Of a DNA stretch of 10,400 nt, positions 1-8,125 are shown piece by piece. Below the pieces are notes generated by a model. The model was not told the DNA's origin. It saw nothing but the letters and a program-made list of their open reading frames with translations, and ran no database searches. The number at the start of each line of letters is the position of its first letter. Positions within the stretch are counted from its first letter, which is position 1. The position numbers were made by a program, and so were the translations under genes. Source of the stretch: a bacterium Ga0077546 (GTDB lineage: Bacteria > Cyanobacteriota > Vampirovibrionia > Obscuribacterales > Obscuribacteraceae); contig LNEX01000044.1 of assembly GCA_001464165.1 (NCBI GenBank), positions 1-10,400 of the forward strand, written 5' to 3'.

Positions 1-58
1 TCACCACATACGGTGTAAGTAGAAAAAAAATATACAAGCCCCAGGGCAGGAGAAGATC

Positions 59-502
59 ATGACAAAAGCAGCTGAATCCCAGAACGAGAAGCCAAAGAAT
101 CATATAGAAGACGCGGCCAACAAGACTGTAGATGAAACTAAAAAACAGCTGGAAAAATCACCTGGCGGCGATACCCACGGCGCTTATAACAAATTGATTG
201 AATCTGTCCGCACTACACACGCTGATCTAGACAAACAAGACAAGACCGGTAAGTCAGCGAAAGAGTATGAACATGCTGTAGTGCAGAAACTAGAAAAGGA
301 GAAACTCTTGCCGACCTTCGCCTTAGAATATGGTCAAAGAGCCTTTGAAAAAATTGATCACAAGAACGCCGACTCTGGCCGCGGTGATGGTCAAATTACA
401 AAGGCAGAACTAAAGGCGTTCCAAGCTACACAGACTCTATCAAGAGCCTCAATCCAAATGTTAGAGGTCAGCACACAGAGGGCTTTAGCCAGGTTGACCT
501 AG
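59..502 (+). CDS. EF-hand-like protein, N-terminal fragment (probably continues into 511-1608)
   Basis: A 147-residue hydrophilic protein, rich in Lys, Glu and Asp, with no signal peptide or membrane segment. The ATG is preceded by a good Shine-Dalgarno (AGGAGA, 48-53). Residues 1-70 look disordered. Residues 100-120 form an EF-hand-like loop (D100, N103, D105, then D110-G111, I113, E117), ending in the pattern DGxIxKxEL. The same core pattern, DGxVxKxDL, recurs three times in the reading frame that follows at 511, so the two belong to one repeat family. The frame of that next gene is already open from position 388, upstream of this stop. A single extra base, for instance in the GGG at 480-482, would give one continuous protein of about 516 residues. 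Calcium binding is plausible for this loop but unproven; the cellular role is unknown. Confidence 0.72.
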   Translation: MTKAAESQNEKPKNHIEDAANKTVDETKKQLEKSPGGDTHGAYNKLIESVRTTHADLDKQDKTGKSAKEYEHAVVQKLEKEKLLPTFALEYGQRAFEKIDHKNADSGRGDGQITKAELKAFQATQTLSRASIQMLEVSTQRALARLT

Positions 503-510
503 CCACTGGT

Positions 511-1608
511 GTGGTAAACCACGAACGGAGTCAAGAAGCTCTGAAGTCTAACCAAAAGAAAGCCGAAGAAACCAAGGTAGCACAAGGCGACGCCAAGCAA
601 TTGCAGAGCTATCTCTTTGATGAAAAAGACGGCAAGCCATCTATATTCAGACAGGCCGACTATGTAGGCTCAAGCGATCTCAAAAGCCGAACCGACGGCA
701 AAGTTGGCAAGTCTGATTTCGAGGCTCTCGCTGCCGATCCTCGCCTCAGTAGCAGTGAGCAGAAAGAGATCCAAGAAAAAATCATTGCTAAATGGGACGA
801 CCCCAACTTCCAGAAGCGCTATCTAGAAAACGGCCAAATGTCTGCCGAGACTTTCAAGAAAGCCACTGGTGAAGAAGATGCAGCAGCGGCAGAAAAGACA
901 AAGCAAGAAGCATTAGCGAAAGAAAAGCAAGCTGAAGAAAGCAAGTTAAAAGCGAAAACAGAAGCTCAAAACCTCGACGAACTGCTGCACAAAAAAGTGA
1001 ACGGTGCCACTCTCCACCAAGCCGCAGACTTTGCTGGCTCGGACAAAATCAATGAGCGCACAGACAAGCTAGTGAACAAGAGAGATCTGCAAGCCCTTAT
1101 TGATTCGCCCACCTTCGATGAAGACCTTGCAGCACAGATTAAGACTCAGCTGATCGATAGAATGGATGACCCCGTATTCGCGCGTAAATACATGAATAAC
1201 GGTTATATTGACCTTGAACAAGTCAGCAAGGCAGCTGGGGCAAACAACCTCAATGATGCCGAAGACCAGAAATGGAAGGACATCGCCAAGTCAGCAGAGA
1301 GAGCCAAAGAACAGGAAAGAATCGATGCTGAAGCTAAAGAACTAGTCGCTCAAAAAGAGCAATCAGTCAAGCTCGCTCAAGTGCTAATCGACGCAAAAGA
1401 CGGCGCAACTTTATTGCAACGAGCTGATTATGTAGGCTCCACCGATGCTCAGGACCGTACAGACGGCCTAGTCACCAAAAGGGATCTCGAATCACTAGTA
1501 GCAGACCCAAGCCTAGCACCAGAGAAACGTGACTTTATCAACAATAACATTCTGGGCAAAAATTGGGATACTGCGGCTTCATTAAAGACTCTTCTGCCCA
1601 ATAGTTAA
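511..1608 (+). CDS. EF-hand-like repeat protein with coiled-coil linkers (C-terminal part of the 59-1608 gene)
   Basis: A 365-residue soluble protein made of three related units, residues 31-120, 155-243 and 288-365, joined by Ala/Lys/Glu-rich, probably helical linkers (121-153 and 244-287). Each unit carries the series AD(Y/F)xGS, then RTD, then VxKxD(L/F)xxL, an incomplete EF-hand-like loop; units 1 and 2 also share a distal stretch with DDPxFxxxY. Unit 3 lacks that distal part. The assigned start is GTG at 511, which has no Shine-Dalgarno and sits only 8 bp after the previous stop. The frame is open back to 388, so this start is probably an artefact and translation would come from the gene at 59. 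There is no signal peptide in either part. I do not recognise a named family, and the function is unknown; a scaffold or calcium-responsive partner would be guesswork. Confidence 0.72.
   Translation: MVNHERSQEALKSNQKKAEETKVAQGDAKQLQSYLFDEKDGKPSIFRQADYVGSSDLKSRTDGKVGKSDFEALAADPRLSSSEQKEIQEKIIAKWDDPNFQKRYLENGQMSAETFKKATGEEDAAAAEKTKQEALAKEKQAEESKLKAKTEAQNLDELLHKKVNGATLHQAADFAGSDKINERTDKLVNKRDLQALIDSPTFDEDLAAQIKTQLIDRMDDPVFARKYMNNGYIDLEQVSKAAGANNLNDAEDQKWKDIAKSAERAKEQERIDAEAKELVAQKEQSVKLAQVLIDAKDGATLLQRADYVGSTDAQDRTDGLVTKRDLESLVADPSLAPEKRDFINNNILGKNWDTAASLKTLLPNS
601..1605 (+). repeat. Three protein-level tandem repeat units of about 80-90 residues
   Basis: Units lie at about 601-870, 973-1239 and 1372-1605. 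Shared positions are the AD(Y/F)xGS start, the RTD tripeptide, VxKxD(L/F) and, in units 1 and 2, a DDPxFxxxY segment. The DNA is diverged, so these are old duplications rather than recent ones. The single loop at 356-409 in the preceding frame is a shorter relative. Confidence 0.65.
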
Positions 1609-1641
1609 ACCTTCCCTAACTACAGATCCCAAAACAGCGTC

Positions 1642-1678
1642 AAAGAGCTCTCGTAGATTGTCTACAAGAGCTCTTTTT
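1642..1678 (+). terminator. Intrinsic terminator after the EF-hand-like repeat gene
   Basis: A 16-position stem (1642-1657 with 1661-1676) has 15 paired positions and one C/A mismatch, closed by a TTG loop (1658-1660) and running into a T5 tract (1674-1678). It lies 34 bp after the stop at 1608. It separates the first gene from the transglycosylase gene, which therefore needs its own promoter. Confidence 0.88.
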
Positions 1679-1828
1679 CAGCAATCAAGAGAGCGAAAAC
1701 CAAACATAGCGCTAGCTAGCCACCCGTATTTCACGCTTCCTTTCTTATGTAGTTGTCACACCAATCCAATAACAATAGTAGTCACGCCGCAAGTAATCAC
1801 GCCAATTAGGAAAGAGACTAATAGCACC

Positions 1829-3706
1829 ATGTCAAAAGAAAATGCCATCGCGAAAGGCGAAGCCAATCCTACAAAAGTCGCTACCGACGCCACCGCAAAA
1901 CCCGGTGCAGTTCAGGTAGAAACCAAGCCCCTGCATGCAGAATCAACGATTCATCTCTCTAGCCGTCCAAGCAAAGAATATGCTCAGGCCTTCAAAACAC
2001 CAGAGAAGTCAGCAAGCACGGATCTCACTATCGCTGACCAATCAGCGCCAGCAACAAAACCAGTTAAGAAAGGCTCCCTTGACAGCAACCATGCCCCTGA
2101 GAACCTGGCAAAGGTTGGTCTAATTGTAGACAAAACAAACAAAACTAACGATAAGGTTGAGTCAACATCGCTCACCCCTAAAGTAACAACCGATCACAAG
2201 CCTGAAAGCAAACCAGAGAATATTACAAGTACTAAAGATACAAGTGAAAGGACAAATGCGCCTGAGAAAGCCACACAGAAGACTATTGCTGTCGAACTAG
2301 AAAACAAAGACGCCACCGCTGGCGATAGCAGCAAGACGAATAAACCTAACTTTACCGTCAGAGCAGATGGTCAAGTAGAAATGTATGGTGACCCAGAAAA
2401 GCAGAGCAACAAAGAAGTAAAAATTGTCCTTGAACGTCAAGCCGGGCAGCTAGATCCTACTAAAGAGCAAATCGAGGCCGCCAACGAGTTAGTGAGCTAT
2501 TTGAGCAGGAGAATGACCACTGGTAAAGATGGCAAACCAGCCGAAGGTGTCATTCTAAAAGACAAAATCGATATTGTCTCACATGTTATAGAACAAGCAA
2601 ATAATCTCCGACCACCAAAAGAAGAGCAAAACCTTTCTCCGCAAACAAGAGAACAAATTGGCAAATTGAATCTCTTCAACGGCAGCGGTGGTGTCGACAT
2701 GCCGATGTCTGCGAGCGAGGGAACAGGTTCATTTGAGACCAGGCAAGTGCCGAGGCAACTTAACGAAACAGATAAACAAGCAGCTATGAAAGAAGTGTTA
2801 GCTGGTCTATTTCAACCCGACGAAAAGGCACCTTATGAGACCATTCGCAAGACGGCAGATGGAATCACCCATGTCGGTCGCTATGGTCTCTCGGCTGAGC
2901 AACTAGCAGACTTTCTTAAAGGCTTAGGCGATCCGCCAGACCCCGCAAAAATTGATGAAATGATTCGCGCTGGTAAGCTCCCAAAAGAATATGGCGAAAA
3001 ACTCAAAGATCCAAAATTCTTTAGTCAGCTCAAGGAAATGATTAACAATATTCAATCAGGCCAAGTAACAGCAGAAGACCTCGGCAAGTTCCTGCCTAAA
3101 GAGGTACAAGAGAGCATCGCTACAGATCTCGTAGAAAAAATGAAGGCCAAAGTAGGAGACCAACCTGGAGCCATTGCAGCCGCAGTACTCTTGGGCAAGG
3201 GCACTGAGAGCTTAACCCAACAAGATCTGGCCTCACCAACGGCGCAAGAAACTGCCAGTGCCGGGCAAAAGCTCTATGAAATTGCTACAAAGAAAGTGGC
3301 CCAAGAATCAGACCAGAGAAATCCAGGCAGCTCTGAAGCACACATGGGCAATGTGCCAGAAGGTGAAAGAAGAGATCTAATCGCCAAGGCTTTGCAATTG
3401 GCAGGGCAGCCAGTGACAGATAGCGCACTGGCCGCAGTAAATACGATTGTAGAAAAAGAAAGTAGTTGGAACCCCAAAGCGCGAAACGATTGGGACATCA
3501 ACGCTAAAAATGGCATCCCATCACAAGGTCTAATGCAGACCATTCCGCCGACATTCAAAGAGAACGCCATACCTGGTTATGACAAAGACATCACCGACCC
3601 ATTATCAAATCTCATTGCTGGAATTAGATATTCAACAAAACGCTATGGTTCTGTAGAAGAGGTTGTACGTCGCACTAAATCTGGTGGCAAGAACCAAGGC
3701 TACTAA
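1829..3706 (+). CDS. Signal-less lytic transglycosylase (C-terminal SLT domain)
   Basis: A 625-residue protein. Residues 1-170 are a Thr/Lys/Glu/Ser-rich, probably disordered arm. Residues 174-260 are a compact mixed region starting FTVxxDGQV. Residues 320-470 are helical, with a VGRYGLSAEQL motif near 349. Residues 535-625 are an SLT transglycosylase domain: catalytic Glu544 in ESSWNPKA, then GLMQTIP (567-573), and the closing RYG near 605-607. This domain cleaves the MurNAc-GlcNAc bond of peptidoglycan; the version resembles phage and Gram-positive-type enzymes. No Sec signal or membrane helix is visible, so how it reaches peptidoglycan is unclear. The ATG at 1829 is chosen over an in-frame TTG at 1658 because that codon is the loop of a terminator. 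A loose Shine-Dalgarno (AGGAAAGAG, 1808-1816) precedes it. TTGTCA at 1753 could be a -35 element, but its -10 is poor. Confidence 0.88.
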   Translation: MSKENAIAKGEANPTKVATDATAKPGAVQVETKPLHAESTIHLSSRPSKEYAQAFKTPEKSASTDLTIADQSAPATKPVKKGSLDSNHAPENLAKVGLIVDKTNKTNDKVESTSLTPKVTTDHKPESKPENITSTKDTSERTNAPEKATQKTIAVELENKDATAGDSSKTNKPNFTVRADGQVEMYGDPEKQSNKEVKIVLERQAGQLDPTKEQIEAANELVSYLSRRMTTGKDGKPAEGVILKDKIDIVSHVIEQANNLRPPKEEQNLSPQTREQIGKLNLFNGSGGVDMPMSASEGTGSFETRQVPRQLNETDKQAAMKEVLAGLFQPDEKAPYETIRKTADGITHVGRYGLSAEQLADFLKGLGDPPDPAKIDEMIRAGKLPKEYGEKLKDPKFFSQLKEMINNIQSGQVTAEDLGKFLPKEVQESIATDLVEKMKAKVGDQPGAIAAAVLLGKGTESLTQQDLASPTAQETASAGQKLYEIATKKVAQESDQRNPGSSEAHMGNVPEGERRDLIAKALQLAGQPVTDSALAAVNTIVEKESSWNPKARNDWDINAKNGIPSQGLMQTIPPTFKENAIPGYDKDITDPLSNLIAGIRYSTKRYGSVEEVVRRTKSGGKNQGY

Positions 3707-3715
3707 AAAAATCTG

Positions 3716-4414
3716 CTAACTCTCTCCGCTGGGCAAAGTAATGTCTTTATTCAAGCCATATCCGTGGCCGCGCATATTGACAATGTAACTCTGGCCGTCG
3801 TTTCTGTCTATAACTTCGCGCAGTCGCTTGACACAAGCACGAATTGTCTGCTCAGTAGCAGTACTGTCTGATGACCAAACGTGCATTAGCAAGGAAGTTG
3901 CGGAATAAATCTCATTGGGATGGCGAAAGAGAAACTCTAATAGCTGAAACTCTTTAGGCGAGAGCTTTAGTAACTCACCAGCTCTCCTTAACTGTTTGGT
4001 TTTAGGATCAAGTTGGAGATCAAGATAGCCAAGTAATCCGCTTTCCACCGAAGGAAATCTCCGGAGAAGAGCCTTAATACGAGCAGACAACTCTCGGAAG
4101 TCGAAGGGCTTAGTTAAGTAGTCGTCTCCACCACGTTCGAAGCCTTCTTCCTTTTCCTCAATCGAATTCTTGCCGGTCAAGAACATAATGGGTGTCTGAC
4201 CACCATCAGCCCTAAATCGGCGACAAACCGTATATCCATTGACTTCAGGCATGCTGATGTCAAGAATAATAACGTCATACTTTGAATAGGCAAGTAGCTC
4301 TAAGGCCTCTCGACCATTATTAACGACTTCAACCTGATGGTTCTCCAGGCTCAGCCACTCTTTCAAGTTGAGGCAGAGGTCGATATTGTCTTCCACTATA
4401 AGTAATTTTGCCAT
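3716..4414 (-). CDS. OmpR/PhoB-family response regulator
   Basis: A 232-residue, full-length two-domain regulator. Receiver domain, residues 1-118: acidic pocket E8-D9, phospho-acceptor D52 in ILDISMPEVNG, T80 and K102 (TKPF). Winged-helix DNA-binding domain, about 130-222, ending in the wing motif GHGYGL. All phosphorylation residues are present, so it should be switched by phosphotransfer and act as a transcription regulator; the target genes are unknown. Its ATG shares a base with the stop of the kinase gene (TAATG), which implies translational coupling and a cognate pair. It is the last gene of a minus-strand operon and ends only 9 bp from the convergent transglycosylase stop, with no terminator hairpin visible between them. 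Confidence 0.95.
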   Translation of the reverse strand: MAKLLIVEDNIDLCLNLKEWLSLENHQVEVVNNGREALELLAYSKYDVIILDISMPEVNGYTVCRRFRADGGQTPIMFLTGKNSIEEKEEGFERGGDDYLTKPFDFRELSARIKALLRRFPSVESGLLGYLDLQLDPKTKQLRRAGELLKLSPKEFQLLEFLFRHPNEIYSATSLLMHVWSSDSTATEQTIRACVKRLREVIDRNDGQSYIVNMRGHGYGLNKDITLPSGES

Positions 4415-5229
4415 TATTTAGACTCTTTAGCCTTTGTCAGTGGAACAGTAAACCAGAAAGTACTCCCTTTACCAAGTTCCGATTGTACACCTATTGAACC
4501 CCCGTGGGCCTCAACTACTCTTTTACATATAGCCAAGCCAAGGCCAGAGCCTTTGAGACCAATAGTTTCTGCGTTCTTTACTTGATGAAAGAGCTCAAAG
4601 ACATGTTCTTGATCTGCTTGCGGAATGCCACAACCTCGATCTACTACTTCTATCTTGACAATGTTATCAATGACGCCTGAATGAAGAGCAACCGTATTAC
4701 CTGCAGGAGAAAATTTAATGGCGTTTCCCACCAAATTTACGAGAACCCGAAGGATGAGACTAACATCAACCTCAAGGCTAACAGCAGCGACGTCATACCG
4801 CATAGTAATATTCTTGCTGCTGGCAAGAGCAGATATTTTTTCTTGAACCTCATTAAAGAGAAACTCAATACTTGTGACAGAACGTGTCAATATCAAGGCG
4901 CCTGAATCAATCTTATCGACATCGAGTAAATCAGATATGAGATCGATAACTTCTGTCAAATTGCGCACTGCCCGAGCAGAAGCTTTCGTGGAGTTATCAG
5001 ACTGAGCGCCATAAGCACCAGCATCAAGCAGTTGAAAATATCCTTTTACTGACGTAAGCGGTGTGCGCAAATCGTGTGTCACCATTTGCAAAAACTGATG
5101 CCGCAGCTCCTGAACTTTAGTTCTCTCGCTAATATCAATTACGGTACAGAGAAAAGCCTCTCCTGAATTCAAAAGTGTCAAATCTGATGTGATCTCAACA
5201 GGCAAGCTTGAACGACCGTGGACTCGCAA
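4414..5229 (-). CDS. Histidine kinase, catalytic C-terminal fragment (HisKA + HATPase_c)
   Basis: A 271-residue frame holding the end of a PAS/PAC domain (to VIDISERTK, residues 30-38), HisKA with phospho-acceptor His52 in THDLRTPL, and HATPase_c with N box (N165, N169), G1 box (DRGCGIP, 197-203), F box (FELFHQ) and G2 box (GSGLGL, 227-232). It autophosphorylates and would pass phosphate to D52 of the adjacent regulator. The start is a TTG at 5229 with no Shine-Dalgarno, in the middle of a PAS domain, so it is not a natural start. The same frame reads sensibly upstream to about 5310, where it should join the sensor half (5298-6602). As it stands, the catalytic half is cut off from its sensor. 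Confidence 0.85.
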   Translation of the reverse strand: MRVHGRSSLPVEITSDLTLLNSGEAFLCTVIDISERTKVQELRHQFLQMVTHDLRTPLTSVKGYFQLLDAGAYGAQSDNSTKASARAVRNLTEVIDLISDLLDVDKIDSGALILTRSVTSIEFLFNEVQEKISALASSKNITMRYDVAAVSLEVDVSLILRVLVNLVGNAIKFSPAGNTVALHSGVIDNIVKIEVVDRGCGIPQADQEHVFELFHQVKNAETIGLKGSGLGLAICKRVVEAHGGSIGVQSELGKGSTFWFTVPLTKAKESK

Positions 5230-5297
5230 AAGGGTCTCAACTGGCGTGCTAAAACCCGCACCGGTAAGATTGCTTGAAAGTTCAAACTGACCATCAA

Positions 5298-6602
5298 CTA
5301 GGTGAGAAAAAGAATTCTGCCACTACTTTCTACAACGGCTAAACCAATCGGAATAGCTTCTAGAATTTCTCGAATTCTGCGTTCACTTTCTTGCACCAGC
5401 CTCTCATTAGCCTTTCTCTCTGAGATATCGTGAGCGACACAAAACATTGAGTCTTCATCTTCGCCCCAGTTGAGTGACCACAGGGTATCGAGCAATACCT
5501 TCGCTTTCGTTTCCGTTCTACCTTCAAAAACTTTCGGCTCTCGCGCTTGCCTAGTAAGCCGAACTGTTTCGACGAAGAGCTTTTGGTCAGCCTCCGCAAT
5601 CAATTCAACTACTGGTCTCCCAAGCAAATCTTCAAGCGTATAGCCCCAATTAACTTCTGCCGCTCTATTAACTGCAGAAATATTGCCACTTGAATCAAAA
5701 GATAAAATTATGTCGGTCGCGTACTCTAAAACAACTTTTTCACGATGACGAGAGGCTGAAATAGCCTCAGTCATCTCATGGAATTTCTTATCAAGTAAAG
5801 CCAGCTCATCTTGCCCTGTGAGAATTTCATGAACAGGCAGCTGCTTCTCGAAACGATCAATATTTGAAAGTATTCGCGATAGCCTTCTTGTCACACCGCG
5901 CACAAATAAGGCTGTTAGGGCAAGAGCCAAAAGAATATTGCCAACGGAAACAGTCAATATCGCCAGCTTGATCATATCTCTAGATCTACTGGCATCGAGC
6001 TTCAAAAGTTCTTGTTCTTTGGCCTGCCTGACGACAAAAGTCTGCAAGCGATCTTGCATCTGTGTTCCCAAACGGAGGAATCGAGCATCATTAATATCAA
6101 GCTTTGACTCCTTTGTAAGCAGACCGCCCCGTCCGGTTGTCTTTTCAAGCTCCACCAGCCTAATCACAAGAGTTTCGCGCAATCCACGAAGAAAACGCAG
6201 TGTTTCCAGCGACTCTGGATTGCTGGCATAGTGGGCCTCCAGCCTCTCGACCAGGTTGTCAAAGTGCGCTAGGCGGTCGAAAGCCCTCGCTCGGCTTTCG
6301 GCAGAAGGATCGCGGAAGTAACGTCCAATCAATTTTTCAAGAGCAATAGCCGTGTCTAACAAGTCGGTGGTGAGCTGATTGGCTTCCCGAGCCGCTTCCA
6401 GCTTCTGAGCCTTCTCTTCCGTCACAGCAACCAGATTAAAAGAGACCATAAGGGCCAAGAACTCAACTAGCAAAAACAAAGCAAAGCCACTCAGTCCTAT
6501 AAAAAGTAGGCTTGACCTTAACTGCTTGAAATTCCGCCAGGAGATAGGAACTATGAGAAGACGCTCCACCGATAAAACTGCCTCGAAGCGCCATTTTAAC
6601 AT
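5298..6602 (-). CDS. Histidine kinase, sensor N-terminal fragment (TM-helical sensor-TM-HAMP-PAS-partial PAS)
   Basis: A 434-residue frame with a TM helix at about 31-56, an all-helical extracytoplasmic region at 58-208 (CHASE3 or four-helix-bundle style), a second TM at about 210-234, HAMP at 234-287, a full PAS/PAC domain at 288-398 (ending HDISERK), and the first part of a second PAS, stopping just after GRILFLT. The rest of that PAS and the catalytic domains are in another frame at 4414-5229. One extra base in the A5 run at 5307-5311 would give a single kinase of about 729 residues with its His at 510. The joined PAS2 would be about 23 residues shorter than PAS1, so an internal deletion is a real alternative. 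The ATG at 6602 lacks a Shine-Dalgarno; an in-frame GTG 11 codons in, after GAGG, is possible. Confidence 0.85.
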   Translation of the reverse strand: MLKWRFEAVLSVERLLIVPISWRNFKQLRSSLLFIGLSGFALFLLVEFLALMVSFNLVAVTEEKAQKLEAAREANQLTTDLLDTAIALEKLIGRYFRDPSAESRARAFDRLAHFDNLVERLEAHYASNPESLETLRFLRGLRETLVIRLVELEKTTGRGGLLTKESKLDINDARFLRLGTQMQDRLQTFVVRQAKEQELLKLDASRSRDMIKLAILTVSVGNILLALALTALFVRGVTRRLSRILSNIDRFEKQLPVHEILTGQDELALLDKKFHEMTEAISASRHREKVVLEYATDIILSFDSSGNISAVNRAAEVNWGYTLEDLLGRPVVELIAEADQKLFVETVRLTRQAREPKVFEGRTETKAKVLLDTLWSLNWGEDEDSMFCVAHDISERKANERLVQESERRIREILEAIPIGLAVVESSGRILFLT

Positions 6603-6651
6603 TTTATCAGCTGACTAAATCTGACAAATTGTACCTCTGGTGATTAGACAC

Positions 6652-7896
6652 TTAAATACGGTGTTTTTTCTGACCAACAGCTTCTTGCAGGCGATACCTC
6701 GCAACATCGCACAAGGCAGATAGTGAGATTGCATCACTTGGTGCACTAGCTAAACCAAAATAAATTGATGGCTTAAGTTTGGCAAAATTCGAATTGACTT
6801 TGTGTAGATTTTGATCAATGCGATCGACAAGAACATTCGCTTGAGCGACGTCTACACTAGGCAAAAGCAAAGCAAACGAACGCTCGCCAAAGTGTCCTAA
6901 GATATCAACTTCGCGCTTGCTCTGCTCAAGAGCTCTAAGTAATGAACAAAGTTCCTCTAACGGAATCAAGTCATTAGTGCACTCAACCTCAATAGAAAAC
7001 ACAACTAGAGTCAGATTCAAATTGAACCGCTGAGCTCGAGCAAACTCGTGAGCGAGCATGTAAAGGAACGGAATGCGATCTAATGCTTTAGTTTGAGGAT
7101 CCTGAAGCGACCGAAAAGCCGAATTTAAAAAGGAAAATTCGTAACTAACATTCTCTGGCTGAATGCCAACTCTAAAGGTTGGAATACGGACTTGCTCTAT
7201 GGGTGGCGAATAGTCGTAGTCTGACCGCTTGAGGCTTCGACCATCGGGGGTGAGTAACAGCCCAAGCTGCAGCAATTGAGTCGCAGCCATAACCCATTCA
7301 CTGCGGCTCAGACCTGAGCGCTCGGCCACATCGCTCAAATTCAAGGTGCCATAAATGTTTCCATAGGCCTCAACAAGCTTTTGTGGGTTATAGAACTTGG
7401 CCAAACTAATTATCTCAGCTAATTCATCGCTAGATACCTTTAAGGATCTAGTCAGAATGGAACTTTCATTTATGGCATTCTCTTCTAGGAAGCGTAAACT
7501 TTCACAAAACAGCAGTCCCCTCTCAACTAAGGTCTCCCAAGGCTCTTGAACATTAACAGCATCCGGCTGTCTACCACTTATAAAAGATAGCTTTCCTGAC
7601 CTCCAGCTAAATAGATCGAGAATGGCCTCATCACCTTTGCCTATAGGCGAAATGGCAAAGACTGGTTTCCCTAGGCCAAACTGAACAACAACTTTGAATG
7701 CAGCACTACCCACTTCAAGATGGCCTGTAGTCTCATAATATGCAGCCACTTTAAATATATAGGAAAGGGGTTTATCCCTTAATTCACCCTGCATCGCTTG
7801 CACCACAGGCGATGCGGAGCATTCACCCTGAGGCCTAGATGACAATCGCTCTGCTGACTGACTCTGCCGCTCTCTGGAGTTTGATTTATTAGCCAT
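6652..7896 (-). CDS. DUF4388 protein with degenerate GGDEF domain
   Basis: A 414-residue soluble protein. After a 30-residue Ser/Arg-rich lead, residues 36-110 match the DUF4388 pattern (MQGELRDKPLSYIF, later GKPVFA, and WRSGKLSF), a domain common in bacterial signalling proteins. Residues 180-215 look like a small helix-turn-helix (LSDVAERSGLS, then LLQLGLLL). Residues 268-408 have the fold pattern of a GGDEF domain, but the signature reads GERSF (337-341) where an active cyclase has GG(D/E)EF. It should therefore not make cyclic di-GMP; binding or a partner role is possible. A good Shine-Dalgarno (AAGGTGGG, 7904-7911) fixes the ATG. It is first in an operon with the kinase, 49 bp downstream, and the regulator, so it likely works in the same pathway. 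Confidence 0.85.
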   Translation of the reverse strand: MANKSNSRERQSQSAERLSSRPQGECSASPVVQAMQGELRDKPLSYIFKVAAYYETTGHLEVGSAAFKVVVQFGLGKPVFAISPIGKGDEAILDLFSWRSGKLSFISGRQPDAVNVQEPWETLVERGLLFCESLRFLEENAINESSILTRSLKVSSDELAEIISLAKFYNPQKLVEAYGNIYGTLNLSDVAERSGLSRSEWVMAATQLLQLGLLLTPDGRSLKRSDYDYSPPIEQVRIPTFRVGIQPENVSYEFSFLNSAFRSLQDPQTKALDRIPFLYMLAHEFARAQRFNLNLTLVVFSIEVECTNDLIPLEELCSLLRALEQSKREVDILGHFGERSFALLLPSVDVAQANVLVDRIDQNLHKVNSNFAKLKPSIYFGLASAPSDAISLSALCDVARYRLQEAVGQKKHRI

Positions 7897-8125
7897 TAAT
7901 TAGCCCACCTTGGTTTTTCATATGCAGAGAATGGAAGCAACTCTACCAACAGAAAGGACACTAGAGCAACGGAAGTCATTCTTTACGCAGATCTCAGCTT
8001 GCAAAATCCACCTAGCGAGGCTAGCGCTGCGACATCCTTCAGTCAATCACTCAACTATACTTGTAGCTCTGAACGAGTTATCTTCGTAGTCTGAATTACT
8101 GCTTGGCTGGAGAACGAACAAAAAA

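Noticed and set aside
1658..1828. N-terminal extension of the transglycosylase from TTG 1658
   Set aside because: The TTG is the loop of an intrinsic terminator and has no ribosome site; the ATG at 1829 is better.
1935..2123. Small plus-strand frame inside the transglycosylase gene
   Set aside because: Out-of-frame shadow of a well supported gene; no ribosome site or domain.
3274..3570. 98-codon minus-strand frame opposite the SLT domain
   Set aside because: Antisense shadow of a domain with clear catalytic motifs.
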